Of a DNA stretch of 64,000 nucleotides, positions 26,226 through 38,642 are shown piece after piece. A program made the translations under genes and the position numbers. Within the stretch, counting starts at the first letter, position 1; each line of letters opens with the position of its first letter. The notes under the pieces were generated by a model. That model was not told the DNA's origin and ran no database searches. It worked only from the letters and a program-made list of their open reading frames with translations. Source of the DNA: Tatumella morbirosei (GTDB lineage Bacteria > Pseudomonadota > Gammaproteobacteria > Enterobacterales > Enterobacteriaceae). The stretch lies in the NCBI RefSeq assembly GCF_000757425.2, contig NZ_JPKR02000003.1, forward strand, positions 1,488,001 through 1,552,000, in the 5' to 3' direction.

Positions 26226-27622
26226 ATCTGAATGAAATGACGATCAGTGCATTACAGCAGGCACGGTTGCGTGGTGAAGTCAGCGCCCGTGAAATTGCCA
26301 GCCATACCCTGCAATCAATCGCCGAATATAACCCACAAATTAATGCCTGGACGGAGGTCACCAGTGAACGCATGTTGCAGGAAGCCGACCAGGTGGATAA
26401 ACAACAGCAGCAGGGAAACCACGGCGGCCCATTGAGTGGTATTCCTTATGCAGTGAAGAATCTGTTTGATGTCAAAGGATATTCAACTGTCGCTGGCGCA
26501 CGGCTATTTGCCGGAAGAACTCCGGCGACGGAAGATGCTTATGCGGTGAAGCGCCTTAGCCAGTCGGGCGCACTGCTTTCCGGCATGCTGAATATGGATG
26601 CTTACGCTTACGGGTTTACCACAGAAAACAGCCATTATGGCCCCTGCCATAATCCGCGTGATTTTGAGCGTATTGCCGGAGGATCCTCAGGAGGGTCAGC
26701 GGCGGCCGTCGCAGCAGGGTTGATCCCCTTTTCACTTGGCACCGATACCAATGGCTCTATCCGTGTGCCATCGGCATTATGTGGGGTATTTGGTCTGAAA
26801 CCGACCTACGGTCGACTGTCTCGCCAGGGATCTCACCCTTTTGTGGCCAGCCTGGACCATATCGGCCCTTTTGCCCGAAATGTTGAAGACCTGGCACTGG
26901 TGTATGACTGCCTGCAGGGCCTGGATCCGAACGATGCGTTCCAGTCACCGCGTGCGGCAGAACCGGTTCTCTCACCTACCTCACCTGCAGGACCACTCCG
27001 GGTGGGTGTACTGGGCGGCTATTTTTCACAATGGTGTGATGATGAAGCCCGCCAGGCGGTAGCTGTCGTCGCAAAGGCGCTGAATGCTGGCGATGAGATC
27101 GTGTGGGAAGACGCTGCCCTGGCTCGCTCTGCCGCGTTTATTATCAGTGCCAGTGAGGGGGGTAATCAGTATCTGCCGGCATTACGTCAACATCCCGAAC
27201 TGTTTGAAGTTCACTCGCGTGAAAGATTGCTGGCGGGTGCCATGCTGCCTGGCAGCTGGTATGTTCAGGCTCAGCGATTCCGTCGCCATTTCAGCCAGCA
27301 GGTGCTGCCGGTGTTTAATGACGTGGATATTCTGTTGGCCCCGGCGACCCCCTGCAGCGCGACCGTGATTAATCAGGAAACAATGCTGATTAATCAGCAA
27401 CAGTTGCCGGTACGTGCCAGTATGGGAATGCTGACGCAGCCAGTTTCCTTCTTAGGATTGCCGGTGTGTACCGTTCCTCTACCGGCGGCTAACGGTCTTT
27501 CCGTCGGAGTACAGATTATTGCGGCGCCGTTTAAGGAAGCTCACGCCCTGCAAGCCGCCCGAATCCTGGAACAGCAACAGATAACTCTGCCACCTTTTAC
27601 CCTCAGGAATAATGCTGAATGA
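26222..27622 (+). CDS. hpxY: Amidase-signature hydrolase of oxalurate breakdown (HpxY/AtzF-like)
   Basis: A 466-residue amidase-signature enzyme. The Ser-cisSer-Lys triad is visible: Lys in YAVKNLFDVKG (about residue 79), GGSSGGSAAAVAAG with the first serine (about residues 153-154), and the nucleophile serine in GTDTNGSIRVPS (about residue 178). It resembles AtzF/allophanate hydrolase-type amidases. In Klebsiella, hpxWXYZ genes act on the oxalurate/oxamate branch; the exact reaction of HpxY is not certain to me. It is overlapped by four bases on both sides, so X, Y and Z are translated together. Confidence 0.82.
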   Translation: MNLNEMTISALQQARLRGEVSAREIASHTLQSIAEYNPQINAWTEVTSERMLQEADQVDKQQQQGNHGGPLSGIPYAVKNLFDVKGYSTVAGARLFAGRTPATEDAYAVKRLSQSGALLSGMLNMDAYAYGFTTENSHYGPCHNPRDFERIAGGSSGGSAAAVAAGLIPFSLGTDTNGSIRVPSALCGVFGLKPTYGRLSRQGSHPFVASLDHIGPFARNVEDLALVYDCLQGLDPNDAFQSPRAAEPVLSPTSPAGPLRVGVLGGYFSQWCDDEARQAVAVVAKALNAGDEIVWEDAALARSAAFIISASEGGNQYLPALRQHPELFEVHSRERLLAGAMLPGSWYVQAQRFRRHFSQQVLPVFNDVDILLAPATPCSATVINQETMLINQQQLPVRASMGMLTQPVSFLGLPVCTVPLPAANGLSVGVQIIAAPFKEAHALQAARILEQQQITLPPFTLRNNAE

Positions 27623-28002
27623 CTACGCCAGTTATCAATGCACCGGATGTCTTAGAAGAGGTTACCACCCAGTTCTACCGCTACGAAAAAGCGCTGACCG
27701 GGAATAATATTGACGTGCTGGATGAGCTTTTCTGGCACAGTTCATTTACCGTACGCCTCGGTGCCGGAGAAAACCTTTACGGTATTGAACAGATCCAAGC
27801 TTTTCGCGCTGCCCGCCCATCGAAGGGGTTGGATCGGACACTACGCAATACCGTTATCACCACCTACGGTAATGATTTTGCCGTATGCAGTACCGAGTTT
27901 ACCCGTGCCAATACCGACAAAATCGGTCGTCAGCAACAAAGCTGGGTTCGTTTCCCCGAAGGCTGGCGAATTGTTGCCGCGCAGGTCAGTCTGATGTCAT
28001 AA
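27619..28002 (+). CDS. hpxZ: AtzH-like SnoaL/NTF2-fold protein (DUF3225)
   Basis: A 127-residue protein of the NTF2-like fold, related to AtzH and to the DUF3225 family found beside AtzF/HpxY amidases. Landmarks are LFWHSSFTVRLGAGENLYG and SWVRFPEGWRIVAAQVSLM. It is the last gene of the hpxWXYZ operon. Its role may be catalytic or accessory. The ATG overlaps the hpxY stop. Confidence 0.82.
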   Translation: MTTPVINAPDVLEEVTTQFYRYEKALTGNNIDVLDELFWHSSFTVRLGAGENLYGIEQIQAFRAARPSKGLDRTLRNTVITTYGNDFAVCSTEFTRANTDKIGRQQQSWVRFPEGWRIVAAQVSLMS

Positions 28003-28005
28003 AGG

Positions 28006-28031
28006 ATGGTCCCCGGTCCGCCGGGGGCCAT
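28006..28031. terminator. GC-rich hairpin between convergent hpxZ and hpxB
   Basis: ATGGTCCCCGG at 28006-28016 pairs with CCGGGGGCCAT at 28021-28031 (one G-T wobble). No T-run follows, so it may stabilise or weakly terminate rather than act as a classic terminator. Confidence 0.45.
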
Positions 28032-28050
28032 GTTGATACATCCCGGGGAA

Positions 28051-29001
28051 TCAGGAGGCAGGATGCGTCTTTATCCAGTGGTCGGCAATTTGCTGACGGG
28101 TACATACCCAGACATCAGGATACTGGCTGATATGATCAAGGAAACGCTGTAACGCCCGGAAGCGGCCAGGCCTTCCCAGAATCCGGCAATGCATCCCCAC
28201 AGACATCATTTTCGGCGCGGTTTCTCCCTCTGCATACAATACATCGAAGCTGTCACGCAGATAGCTAAAAAAGTGGTCCGCGGTATTGAAGCCTTGAGGT
28301 GTAGCAAAGCGCATATCATTACACTCAAGGGTATAAGGGATGACCAGATGCTGGCGGGTTTCCCCGGAAGCGCAGGTCACCGGTGTCCAGAATGGCAGAT
28401 CATCACCATAATTATCGCTGTCATACTGAAATCCGCCCTCTTCTACCAGCAACTGTCGGGTATTCGGGCTGTCACGTCCGGTGTACCAGCCCGTAGGGGG
28501 CTTGCCGAACAATTCCGTGAGGACTTCAATGGCCTGCTTCATATGCCGGCGTTCTTGTTCCGGCGGCATATCCTGATAGTGAATCCAGCGCCAGCCATGA
28601 CTGACCACATCGTAGTTTGCTGCCTTGATCGCCGTGACTATTTCAGGATTGCGGGCCAGTGCCATCGCGACACCAAACACGGTCAGTGGCAAGCCACGTT
28701 TAACAAACTCCCCATGGATTCGCCAGAACCCAGCCCGCGAACCATATTCGTACATTGAATCCATCGACATATGCTGTGCCGGAAAACTGGCTGCGCCGAC
28801 GATATCCGATAAAAATTGCTCAGATCCGGCATCCCCGTGCCAGATATGATTCTCTGCACCCTCTTCATAATTCAGGACAAACTGTACTGCCACTCTGGCG
28901 CCCCCGGGCCAGCCCGCCGCCGGAGGTTTACCGGCATAACCAATCAAATCACGCGGATAATCATCCGTCAGTCCATAGTGTTGTAGATTACTTTTTGGCA
29001 T
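28051..29001 (-). CDS. hpxB: PuuE-type allantoinase (polysaccharide-deacetylase fold)
   Basis: The enzyme hydrolyses allantoin to allantoate without metal-dependent amidohydrolase motifs. The 316-residue protein opens NLQHYGLTDDYPRDLIGYAG, then RVAVQFVLNYEEGAE and SHGWRWIHYQDM, the PuuE signatures. AGGAG lies before the ATG. The gene has its own sigma-54 promoter. Klebsiella calls it hpxB. The racemase HpxA, found with it in Klebsiella, is not in this window. Confidence 0.92.
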   Translation of the reverse strand: MPKSNLQHYGLTDDYPRDLIGYAGKPPAAGWPGGARVAVQFVLNYEEGAENHIWHGDAGSEQFLSDIVGAASFPAQHMSMDSMYEYGSRAGFWRIHGEFVKRGLPLTVFGVAMALARNPEIVTAIKAANYDVVSHGWRWIHYQDMPPEQERRHMKQAIEVLTELFGKPPTGWYTGRDSPNTRQLLVEEGGFQYDSDNYGDDLPFWTPVTCASGETRQHLVIPYTLECNDMRFATPQGFNTADHFFSYLRDSFDVLYAEGETAPKMMSVGMHCRILGRPGRFRALQRFLDHISQYPDVWVCTRQQIADHWIKTHPAS

Positions 29002-29061
29002 TACTGCTTTCTCCTGATCCAGAGGAGTACCCTCCTCCTCTGTTAACGTTAAACTGCTTAA

Positions 29062-29077
29062 TGCAAGCTCTGTGCCA
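29062..29077 (-). promoter_or_regulatory. Sigma-54 (RpoN) promoter of hpxB
   Basis: Reading leftward the sequence is TGGCACAGAGCTTGCA, again an exact TGGCAC-N5-TTGCA. It lies about 60 bases before the allantoinase start. I found no clear NtrC dyad just upstream. Confidence 0.87.
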
Positions 29078-29185
29078 GAGATTTTTACTGCGGGTTATAG
29101 TAGATTTAGTCTGTCGTCTGCTACCGCAGCTATCATCAGATAAACCATGAAACAGCTGCTTTACTGGCCAATAAAGGAACAGGCA

Positions 29186-29734
29186 ATGACCATAAAACTT
29201 CGCCCGCTGGAGCGGGAAGACCTGCATTTTGTTCACCAGTTGGACAATAATGCCAGTGTAATGCGCTATTGGTTTGAAGAACCTTATGAAGCTTTTGTCG
29301 AACTATCTGATCTCTACAATAAGCACATTCATGATCAGACGGAACGTCGTTTTGTCGTCGAACACGAAGGTGAGAATGCAGGTCTGGTTGAGCTGGTAGA
29401 AATTAATCATGTCCACCGACGGGCTGAATTTCAGATCATTATCGATCCGCTGCATCAGGGAAAGGGGCTGGCCAGTCAGGCCGCCAAACTGGCGATGGAA
29501 TACGGATTTTCGGTACTCAATTTATATAAGTTGTATCTGATAGTGGATCAGGAAAACGAAAAAGCCATTCATATTTACACCAAACTGGGTTTCGAAACAG
29601 AAGGTGTGCTCAAACACGAATTTTTTATTAACGGTGAGTATCGCAATACCATCCGGATGTGTATTTTTCAACATCAGTTTCTTGAAAAATATAAGACCGA
29701 ACGTTCACCGATGCTGGGGCCAACCGCCCAGTAA
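29186..29734 (+). CDS. speG: Spermidine N-acetyltransferase
   Basis: A GNAT enzyme that acetylates spermidine and spermine, relieving polyamine excess. I chose the ATG at 29186 ([13 protein letters not shown]) with AAGGAACA before it; a start at 29147 would add 13 residues. It has 182 residues, near the E. coli 186. The acetyl-CoA loop [11 protein letters not shown] (about residues 91-101) and [20 protein letters not shown] follow the fold. In E. coli speG lies elsewhere, so this placement next to ygaC is a local rearrangement. Confidence 0.94.
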   Translation: MTIKLRPLEREDLHFVHQLDNNASVMRYWFEEPYEAFVELSDLYNKHIHDQTERRFVVEHEGENAGLVELVEINHVHRRAEFQIIIDPLHQGKGLASQAAKLAMEYGFSVLNLYKLYLIVDQENEKAIHIYTKLGFETEGVLKHEFFINGEYRNTIRMCIFQHQFLEKYKTERSPMLGPTAQ

Positions 29735-29742
29735 ACGGGTTC

Positions 29743-29782
29743 CGGCAAACCGCAGAGGCCCCTGCTCGGCGGTTTGCCGTTT
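29743..29782. terminator. Hairpin between convergent speG and ygaC
   Basis: An 11-bp perfect stem (CGGCAAACCGC at 29743-29753, GCGGTTTGCCG at 29769-29779) followed by TTT probably ends speG. Confidence 0.65.
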
Positions 29783-29785
29783 ACT

Positions 29786-30121
29786 TCAGCCAAATACTCC
29801 ACGGATATAGCGTTCCAGTGCCATTCTGGAACTAAATCCGTGTGGAATACCATAATGTTCATTTGAATCTTCCGCCAGATAGAGCGGAAATTCTTTGTAG
29901 TGATCCGAGGTTTTTATCTCTGAGGCTGGCTCAGCAAAAGTATGACTTTTTTCTTTTAAGGTCGGATGAATCACCAGAGCTGTTCTCCCCAGTCGCGCTT
30001 CACGGTTCACATAGACATAGCTATCACCCCGACGATAACCGTAGGCTTTTGGTGTGACTATATCCATTTCAAACCCGGCATTTTCCAATACACGAGCCAC
30101 TTCATCCGGACGTAAATACAT
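29786..30121 (-). CDS. ygaC: Conserved protein YgaC (DUF2002)
   Basis: A 111-residue conserved protein of unknown function. The start at 30121 ([17 protein letters not shown]) has AAGGGG before it and matches the E. coli YgaC N-terminus; an extension to 30190 is rejected. The pattern [20 protein letters not shown] and [10 protein letters not shown] is well conserved. The position next to ygaM and the nrd operon is as in E. coli. No domain of known function is visible. Confidence 0.88.
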   Translation of the reverse strand: MYLRPDEVARVLENAGFEMDIVTPKAYGYRRGDSYVYVNREARLGRTALVIHPTLKEKSHTFAEPASEIKTSDHYKEFPLYLAEDSNEHYGIPHGFSSRMALERYIRGVFG

Positions 30122-30271
30122 AGTTAATCCCCTTATACTTTTATGCCATGTTACTTTAGCGCAGGTGCAGTATCCTGTAGCCCGGATCATTCGGAATCTT
30201 CTCTAACTGCCAGCAATCTGCAGCAGCCCGTCTATAATTATTAACCTGTGCTGATAAAACCGGAGAAAAAA

Positions 30272-30586
30272 ATGGCTACTCAAGTAGAAAAATCACAGAT
30301 TGATCAGAGCGAACTGGAAGTGAGTGAACTGGCAGACAGCCTGGAGGCTTTGCTGAAGTCCTATAGCGATGATGCAAAAGGCGGACTCGAGGAAGCACAA
30401 AAAAATGCCGAGAAATTGTTGAAGAAGGCACGTGCTTCACTGAATGAAGGCCAGGAAACACTTAAAGATAAATTTTACCAGTCCGGCTGTAGTGCCGATA
30501 GCTGGGTCCGCGACAATCCTCTGCCAGCTGCAGGTATCGGGGCCGCACTGGGTGTCGTATTTGGTCTGTTGTTAGCACGGCGCTAA
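30272..30586 (+). CDS. ygaM: YgaM/ElaB/YqjD-family membrane-anchored protein (DUF883)
   Basis: A 104-residue helical protein with an amphipathic coiled-coil-like body and one C-terminal membrane helix (GIGAALGVVFGLLLARR). The family is C-tail anchored in the inner membrane, and members YqjD and ElaB bind ribosomes in stationary phase. The start at 30272 (MATQVEKS) has GGAGAAA before it. The neighbourhood identifies it as ygaM among the paralogues. Confidence 0.88.
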   Translation: MATQVEKSQIDQSELEVSELADSLEALLKSYSDDAKGGLEEAQKNAEKLLKKARASLNEGQETLKDKFYQSGCSADSWVRDNPLPAAGIGAALGVVFGLLLARR

Positions 30587-30658
30587 GTTAACACCGATTG
30601 ACTGACTTACTGTCAGGTCAATTTTCACTGCCACCCAAACATGGCGGTGGTTATCTCT

Positions 30659-30690
30659 AAAGGACGCTGAATTGCGTCCTTTATGTTTTG
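30659..30690 (+). terminator. Rho-independent terminator after ygaM
   Basis: AAAGGACGC at 30659-30667 pairs with GCGTCCTTT at 30674-30682 and is followed by ATGTTTTG. Confidence 0.7.
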
Positions 30691-30898
30691 AGTCTTTTCG
30701 CTGGCCTCATCTGCTCCCTGTCATTTATCCGGGCACACGTGATATCCCAAAAGATGCAAAACGCCACAACGTTACCATTCAGGATGAATGTCGGGAGAAT
30801 AAAAATCCATTCCGCCGGCAAAGAAAATCCATGAATTTTTTTGCCGCCAGGCCATTGTTTATGCACCTTCCCGACAGGTCGACAACCCACCCTGCGAA

Positions 30899-30946
30899 AC
30901 ACCACATATAGTGCGTGTTGATATTAACATAATCCAGATATAGTAT
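30899..30946 (+). promoter_or_regulatory. Tandem NrdR boxes upstream of nrdI
   Basis: ACACCACATATAGTGC at 30899-30914 matches the NrdR box (ACACWATATATWGTGT) at 13 of 16 positions. A second, weaker copy AATCCAGATATAGTAT at 30931-30946 matches at 11 of 16. The 32-base start-to-start spacing is the usual three helical turns of NrdR pairs. It implies repression by the ATP/dATP-sensing NrdR. The rest of 30691-31101 holds no gene that I can support. Confidence 0.75.
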
Positions 30947-31101
30947 CTTTCCAACACGGCGTTAAGACCTGGCTATCTGTAATTTTACCATTACAGGTTT
31001 TTTTGAAGCCATGAACAGTAATGCGAATTAGAATTAATGTCATTTTCATTTAATGATATAGACGTTTTCAGTGACAGTCAGAGCTACGGAGATAAAGGCA
31101 C

Positions 31102-31484
31102 ATGTTTCCACTCATTTACTTTTCCAGCCGTTCAGAAAACACGCACCGGTTCGTCACCCGCCTGGGATTAGAAGCGAAACGCATCCCGCTGGATGCACCG
31201 GCCTCCTTTGAAGTCACACAGCCCTTTCTGCTGGTGGTACCAAGCTATGGTGGTGGAGAACTACGGGGGAGTGTACCTCGCCAGGTGATCCACTTTTTGA
31301 ATAGCCCCCGCTATCGGGAATATCTCTACGGTGTCATTGGTACCGGCAATCGTAATTTCGGCTCCGGTTACTGTCTGGCCGGCAAAATTATCGCCCAAAA
31401 ATGCGGTGTACCCTGTATAGGCAACGTAGAACTGATGGGCACCCCCGAAGATCTCATTAACGTCCGCTGCGGAGTAGAGAAATT

Positions 31485-31509
<25 letters not shown>
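31102..31509 (+). CDS. nrdI: Ribonucleotide reductase flavodoxin NrdI
   Basis: A 135-residue flavodoxin-like protein that supplies an oxidant to assemble the Mn(III)2-tyrosyl radical cofactor of NrdF. The FMN phosphate loop is [13 protein letters not shown] (about residues 7-19), and later loops include VPSYGGGE and [20 protein letters not shown] precedes the ATG. It is the first gene of the operon here: nrdH, normally just upstream, is absent. Confidence 0.96.
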
Positions 31510-34602
<3,093 letters not shown>

Positions 34603-34607
34603 CCAAA

Positions 34608-34638
34608 AATACCGGAGAGGGTTTCTCCGGTATTTTCC
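34608..34638 (+). terminator. Rho-independent terminator after nrdF
   Basis: An 11-bp stem (34608-34618 with 34624-34634, ACCGGAGA core) with a 5-base loop is followed by a T-run. Confidence 0.85.
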
Positions 34639-34883
34639 TCGAAAACCTTTGTTGCACGTCGAATAACCCACCTCGCAAAACGCCGAAATTCCTGCCGACA
34701 TCAATAAATATTTACAATGCTATTTCATCAGGTTAAAAACAGTACCGCAGATTATTATTAACAATCAGTTTACCTGAAGCCGTAAATACCCCTGACCGTA
34801 TCTCACCCTCCCGAATCCCCTGATATCACTGGTATCACCGGAAATATTCTGCTTCGTCGCCCGCAAATTAGCAAAATCAAGGG

Positions 34884-34911
34884 TTGTCAGATAATCTCAG
34901 TATGGTACGGT
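34884..34911 (+). promoter_or_regulatory. proU-type promoter upstream of proV
   Basis: TTGTCA at 34884-34889 and TACGGT at 34906-34911, spaced by 16 bases, match in position and surrounding bases (TCTCAGTATG) the E. coli osmoregulated proU promoter as I recall it. The remaining 34639-34984 region is AT-rich, as expected for H-NS control, and carries no gene. Confidence 0.65.
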
Positions 34912-34984
34912 TATATATGTACATTACCTTCCGGACACTATAACCCCATGAAAAAATAAATATAACTCAGGACAATACGACTGA

Positions 34985-36178
34985 ATGGCAATTAAACTTG
35001 AAGTAAAAAATCTATATAAAATTTTTGGTGACCATCCGGGTAAAGCATTTAAATATCTGGACCAGGGGCTAAGTAAAGAGCAGATTCTGGATAAAACAGG
35101 ACTGTCTGTTGGCGTCAAAGATGCCAGTCTGGCCATTGAAGAAGGCGAGATTTTTGTGATCATGGGTTTATCCGGCTCCGGAAAATCTACCATGGTTCGC
35201 CTTCTCAATCGTCTGATCGAACCTACCCGTGGCCAGGTGCTTATTGACGGTCTGGATATCGCTAAAATTCCTGACACACAGCTACGGGAAATACGCCGTA
35301 ATAAAATCAGTATGGTGTTCCAGTCTTTTGCATTAATGCCACATATGACGGTATTAAATAATGCGGCTTTCGGTATGGAATTGGCGGGTATTCCATTGCA
35401 GGAACGGGAGGAAAAAGCGCTGGAATCTCTGCGCCAGGTCGGGCTGGAAAAATATGCTCACTCATGGCCGGATGAATTATCCGGTGGTATGCGTCAGCGT
35501 GTGGGTCTTGCCAGAGCATTAGCCATTAACCCGGATATTCTGTTAATGGATGAAGCCTTCTCAGCACTTGACCCGTTAATTCGTACTGAAATGCAGGATG
35601 AATTAATTAAATTACAGACCCGTCAGCAGCGTACTATTGTTTTTATATCTCATGACCTTGATGAAGCAATGCGTATCGGAGACCGGATTGCGATTATGCA
35701 AAACGGGGAAGTGGTTCAGGTTGGGACGCCAGATGAAATACTCAATAATCCTGCCAATGATTATGTGAAGACCTTTTTCCGGGGTGTCGATATCAGCCAG
35801 GTGTTTAGCGCTAAAGATATTGCCCGTCGGGGTGCCAATACACTGATGCGTAAAGCGCCAGGATTCGGTCCGCGTACTGCACTGCAATTACTCCGCGATC
35901 AGGATCGGGAATTCGGCTATGTACTGGATAAGCAGAAGTTTGCCGGTATCGTTTCCGGTGATTCATTACAACAGGCCCTGGCTTCCGGTGGCACGTTGGA
36001 AAGTGCTTTTCTTGAGGCGCCACTGCCAATACCTGCCGCAACACCGCTAAATGAAATATTTTCACATGTGGCGGCGGCACCCTGTGCAGTGCCAGTCACT
36101 GATGAAAACAACCAGTATGTCGGCATTATTTCAAAAAGCAGTCTGTTACGGGCGCTGGATCGCGAGGGGAATCAATAA
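34985..36178 (+). CDS. proV: Glycine betaine/proline ABC transporter ATPase
   Basis: The ATPase subunit of the osmoprotectant importer ProU. It has 397 residues (E. coli 400). Walker [10 protein letters not shown] (about residue 60), signature [15 protein letters not shown] and Walker [14 protein letters not shown] are followed by two CBS domains at the C-terminus that sense ionic strength. TAATG overlap with proW shows coupling. An E. coli-like osmoregulated promoter lies upstream. Confidence 0.97.
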   Translation: MAIKLEVKNLYKIFGDHPGKAFKYLDQGLSKEQILDKTGLSVGVKDASLAIEEGEIFVIMGLSGSGKSTMVRLLNRLIEPTRGQVLIDGLDIAKIPDTQLREIRRNKISMVFQSFALMPHMTVLNNAAFGMELAGIPLQEREEKALESLRQVGLEKYAHSWPDELSGGMRQRVGLARALAINPDILLMDEAFSALDPLIRTEMQDELIKLQTRQQRTIVFISHDLDEAMRIGDRIAIMQNGEVVQVGTPDEILNNPANDYVKTFFRGVDISQVFSAKDIARRGANTLMRKAPGFGPRTALQLLRDQDREFGYVLDKQKFAGIVSGDSLQQALASGGTLESAFLEAPLPIPAATPLNEIFSHVAAAPCAVPVTDENNQYVGIISKSSLLRALDREGNQ

Positions 36179-37368
36179 TGAGCAAGCCAGATAATAATCC
36201 ATGGAGTGATACTTCAGCTCAGACCAGCACTGCTCATGCGGCTGACAGTACCAGCAGTAGCAGCAGTGACCCCTGGTCAACACCCACTTCATCATCGCCT
36301 TCTGCAGGCAGTACTGCGGATAGCAGCTCTTCAGATGCCTGGGGTTCTGCCGGTGGCAGCACCGGTAGTGGCGGCCATGACGCAGCAGCTTCATCCAACG
36401 ATTGGCTGAATGCGCCTGCTCCGGTGACGCATGAACATTTTAATATTATGGATCCGTTCCATAAGACATTAATTCCGTTAGACAGCTGGGTGACCCATGC
36501 CATTGACTGGGTGGTAGGCAATTTCCGTCCGGTATTTCAGGGGATTCGTGTCCCTGTCGATTTTATTCTGAGTACTTTCCAGCATCTGCTGACAGTATTG
36601 CCTTCACCGGTGGCGATACTGATTTTCACGCTGATTGCCTGGCAGATGACTAATATCGGCATGGGTGTTGCGACACTGCTGTCTCTGATTGTGATCGGTG
36701 CTATCGGTGCGTGGTCAGATGCTATGGTGACTTTGTCACTGGTATTAACATCGTTGTTGTTCTGTGTAGTCATTGGCTTGCCTGTCGGCATCTGGCTGGC
36801 ACGCAGTGATCGTGCGGCAAAAATTATTCGTCCGTTACTCGATGCCATGCAGACAACGCCTGCCTTTGTTTATCTGGTACCGATTGTCATGTTGTTTGGT
36901 ATCGGAAACGTCCCGGGTGTTGTGGTCACCATTATCTTCGCCCTGCCACCGGTTATCCGACTGACCATTTTGGGTATCAAGCAGGTACCGGCAGATTTGA
37001 TCGAAGCCAGCGAATCGTTCGGTGCCAGTCCCCGCCAGATGTTGTTTAAAGTACAGCTGCCATTAGCCATGCCAACCATTATGGCAGGTGTCAACCAGAC
37101 ACTGATGCTTTCGCTTTCCATGGTGGTCATTGCATCGATGATAGCCGTTGGAGGTCTGGGCCAAATGGTGTTACGCGGTATTGGTCGACTTGATATGGGT
37201 CTGGCAACCGTGGGTGGTGTCGGTATTGTGATCCTGGCCATTATTCTTGACCGACTGACACAGTCCGTCGGAGCAGACAGCCGCAGCCGCGCCCAGCGCC
37301 ACTGGTACCTGACAGGACCCGTGGGACTGATCCTGCGACCGTTTGTTAAAAATTCACCCGCCAAATAA
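36178..37368 (+). CDS. proW: Glycine betaine/proline ABC transporter permease
   Basis: The membrane subunit of ProU. Its transmembrane body aligns throughout with E. coli ProW (for example the EAA segment [16 protein letters not shown]). The protein has 396 residues against 354 in E. coli. The excess is in the N-terminal periplasmic tail, residues 2-82, which is almost all Ser, Ala, Asp, Gly and Thr with three WSxT/WGSA-like motifs. ATG shares its first base with the proV stop. Confidence 0.95.
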   Translation: MSKPDNNPWSDTSAQTSTAHAADSTSSSSSDPWSTPTSSSPSAGSTADSSSSDAWGSAGGSTGSGGHDAAASSNDWLNAPAPVTHEHFNIMDPFHKTLIPLDSWVTHAIDWVVGNFRPVFQGIRVPVDFILSTFQHLLTVLPSPVAILIFTLIAWQMTNIGMGVATLLSLIVIGAIGAWSDAMVTLSLVLTSLLFCVVIGLPVGIWLARSDRAAKIIRPLLDAMQTTPAFVYLVPIVMLFGIGNVPGVVVTIIFALPPVIRLTILGIKQVPADLIEASESFGASPRQMLFKVQLPLAMPTIMAGVNQTLMLSLSMVVIASMIAVGGLGQMVLRGIGRLDMGLATVGGVGIVILAIILDRLTQSVGADSRSRAQRHWYLTGPVGLILRPFVKNSPAK

Positions 37369-37373
37369 TAACA

Positions 37374-37400
37374 GAGATGTCCGCCAGGTGCGGACATCTC
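37374..37400 (+). promoter_or_regulatory. Intercistronic hairpin between proW and proX
   Basis: A perfect 11-bp stem (GAGATGTCCGC at 37374-37384, GCGGACATCTC at 37390-37400), loop CAGGT, lies between the stop of proW and the start of proX without a T-run. It may act as an mRNA 3'-end stabiliser or partial attenuator, letting the binding protein be made in different amount from the membrane subunits. Confidence 0.6.
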
Positions 37401-37419
37401 ACCGAGAAGAGGAATCATC

Positions 37420-38418
37420 ATGCGTAAGTTAATCGTCACAGCCACAGCAATGACCTTACTGCTTGCCGGGCAAAGCTATGCCGCCGACCTGCCAGGCAAA
37501 GGGATCACCGTCAAGCCAGTTCAAAGCACCATCAGCGGAGAAACTTTCCAGACTCTGCTGGTGAGTCGTGCCTTAGAAAAGCTAGGGTACACTGTGGATA
37601 CCCCGGATGAAGTGGACTACAACGTAGGCTACACCTCTATTGCTGCGGGTGACGCGACTTTTACTGCCGTAAACTGGCAGCCTCTGCATGACGATATGTA
37701 CAAGGCCGCCGGTGGAGATAAAGTGTTTTATCGTGAAGGAACCTATGTCAGCGGCGCAGCGCAGGGGTATCTGATCGACAAGAAAACCGCCGAAAAATAC
37801 CACATTACTGATATTGCTCAGCTTAAAGATCCGAAACTGGCCAAACTATTTGATACTAATGGTGATGGCAAAGCGGACCTGACCGGCTGTACGCCGGGTT
37901 GGGGCTGTGAAGCGGTGATTAATCATCAGATTCAGGCCTACGGATTATCAAACACCGTTCAGCATAATCAGGGTAACTATTCAGCGATGATGGCTGACAC
38001 TATTGCCCGCTACAAACAGGGTAAACCTATCCTTTATTACACCTGGACTCCTTACTGGGTCAGTGATGTACTAAAACCGGGTCGTGATGTTGTCTGGTTA
38101 CAGGTTCCCTTCTCTTCTCTGCCTGGTGCACAGAAAAATGTCGATACCAAACTACCGAACGGTGCCAACTATGGTTTCCCTGTAAACACCATGCATATCG
38201 TTGCCAACAAAGCATGGGCAGAGAAGAACCCTGCCGCTGCAAAACTGTTTGCTGAAATGAAACTTCCGCTGGCTGATATCAATGCACAGAATGCTGCAAT
38301 GAATGCCGGACAAAACAGTGACGCAGATGTCAACCGTCAGGTCGACGGCTGGATTCATGCCCATCAGGCTGAATTTAATCACTGGATTCAGGATGCTTTA
38401 GCCGCCGCCAAATCCTGA
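37420..38418 (+). CDS. proX: Glycine betaine-binding periplasmic protein
   Basis: The binding protein of ProU. Its signal peptide ends at SYA-ADLPG (about residue 22). It has 332 residues (E. coli 330). The betaine cage tryptophans are in VNWQPL (about residue 86), PGWGCEA (about residue 162, with the conserved Cys pair TGC and WGC) and TPYWVSD. GAAGAGG lies before the ATG. It completes the proVWX operon. Confidence 0.97.
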   Translation: MRKLIVTATAMTLLLAGQSYAADLPGKGITVKPVQSTISGETFQTLLVSRALEKLGYTVDTPDEVDYNVGYTSIAAGDATFTAVNWQPLHDDMYKAAGGDKVFYREGTYVSGAAQGYLIDKKTAEKYHITDIAQLKDPKLAKLFDTNGDGKADLTGCTPGWGCEAVINHQIQAYGLSNTVQHNQGNYSAMMADTIARYKQGKPILYYTWTPYWVSDVLKPGRDVVWLQVPFSSLPGAQKNVDTKLPNGANYGFPVNTMHIVANKAWAEKNPAAAKLFAEMKLPLADINAQNAAMNAGQNSDADVNRQVDGWIHAHQAEFNHWIQDALAAAKS

Positions 38419-38436
38419 TCTTCAGGAAATCATCTT

Positions 38437-38462
38437 AGGACAGCCAGTGCTGTCCTTTTTTT
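38437..38462 (+). terminator. Rho-independent terminator after proX
   Basis: AGGACAGC at 38437-38444 pairs with GCTGTCCT at 38449-38456, loop CAGT, and a run of seven T follows. Confidence 0.9.
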
Positions 38463-38642
38463 ATCGCGCCAACCTCCCCTTTATTATCGGTTATTTCCTG
38501 TCCTTCTGTTTCTGTTTTTACACCTGTTAACCGTTAAGAATCCTGCTCCCCTCATGCTGTTTTATCATGTTTGCCTCAACAAAAAGTCTCTTACAGACTA
38601 TTAACATGACAAGCGCTCTGATATCGTTAGCGAGATATAGTT

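Noticed and set aside
30672..30911. 79-codon frame before nrdI as a candidate NrdH
   Set aside because: It lacks a CXXC motif and any thioredoxin-fold pattern and overlaps the NrdR box.
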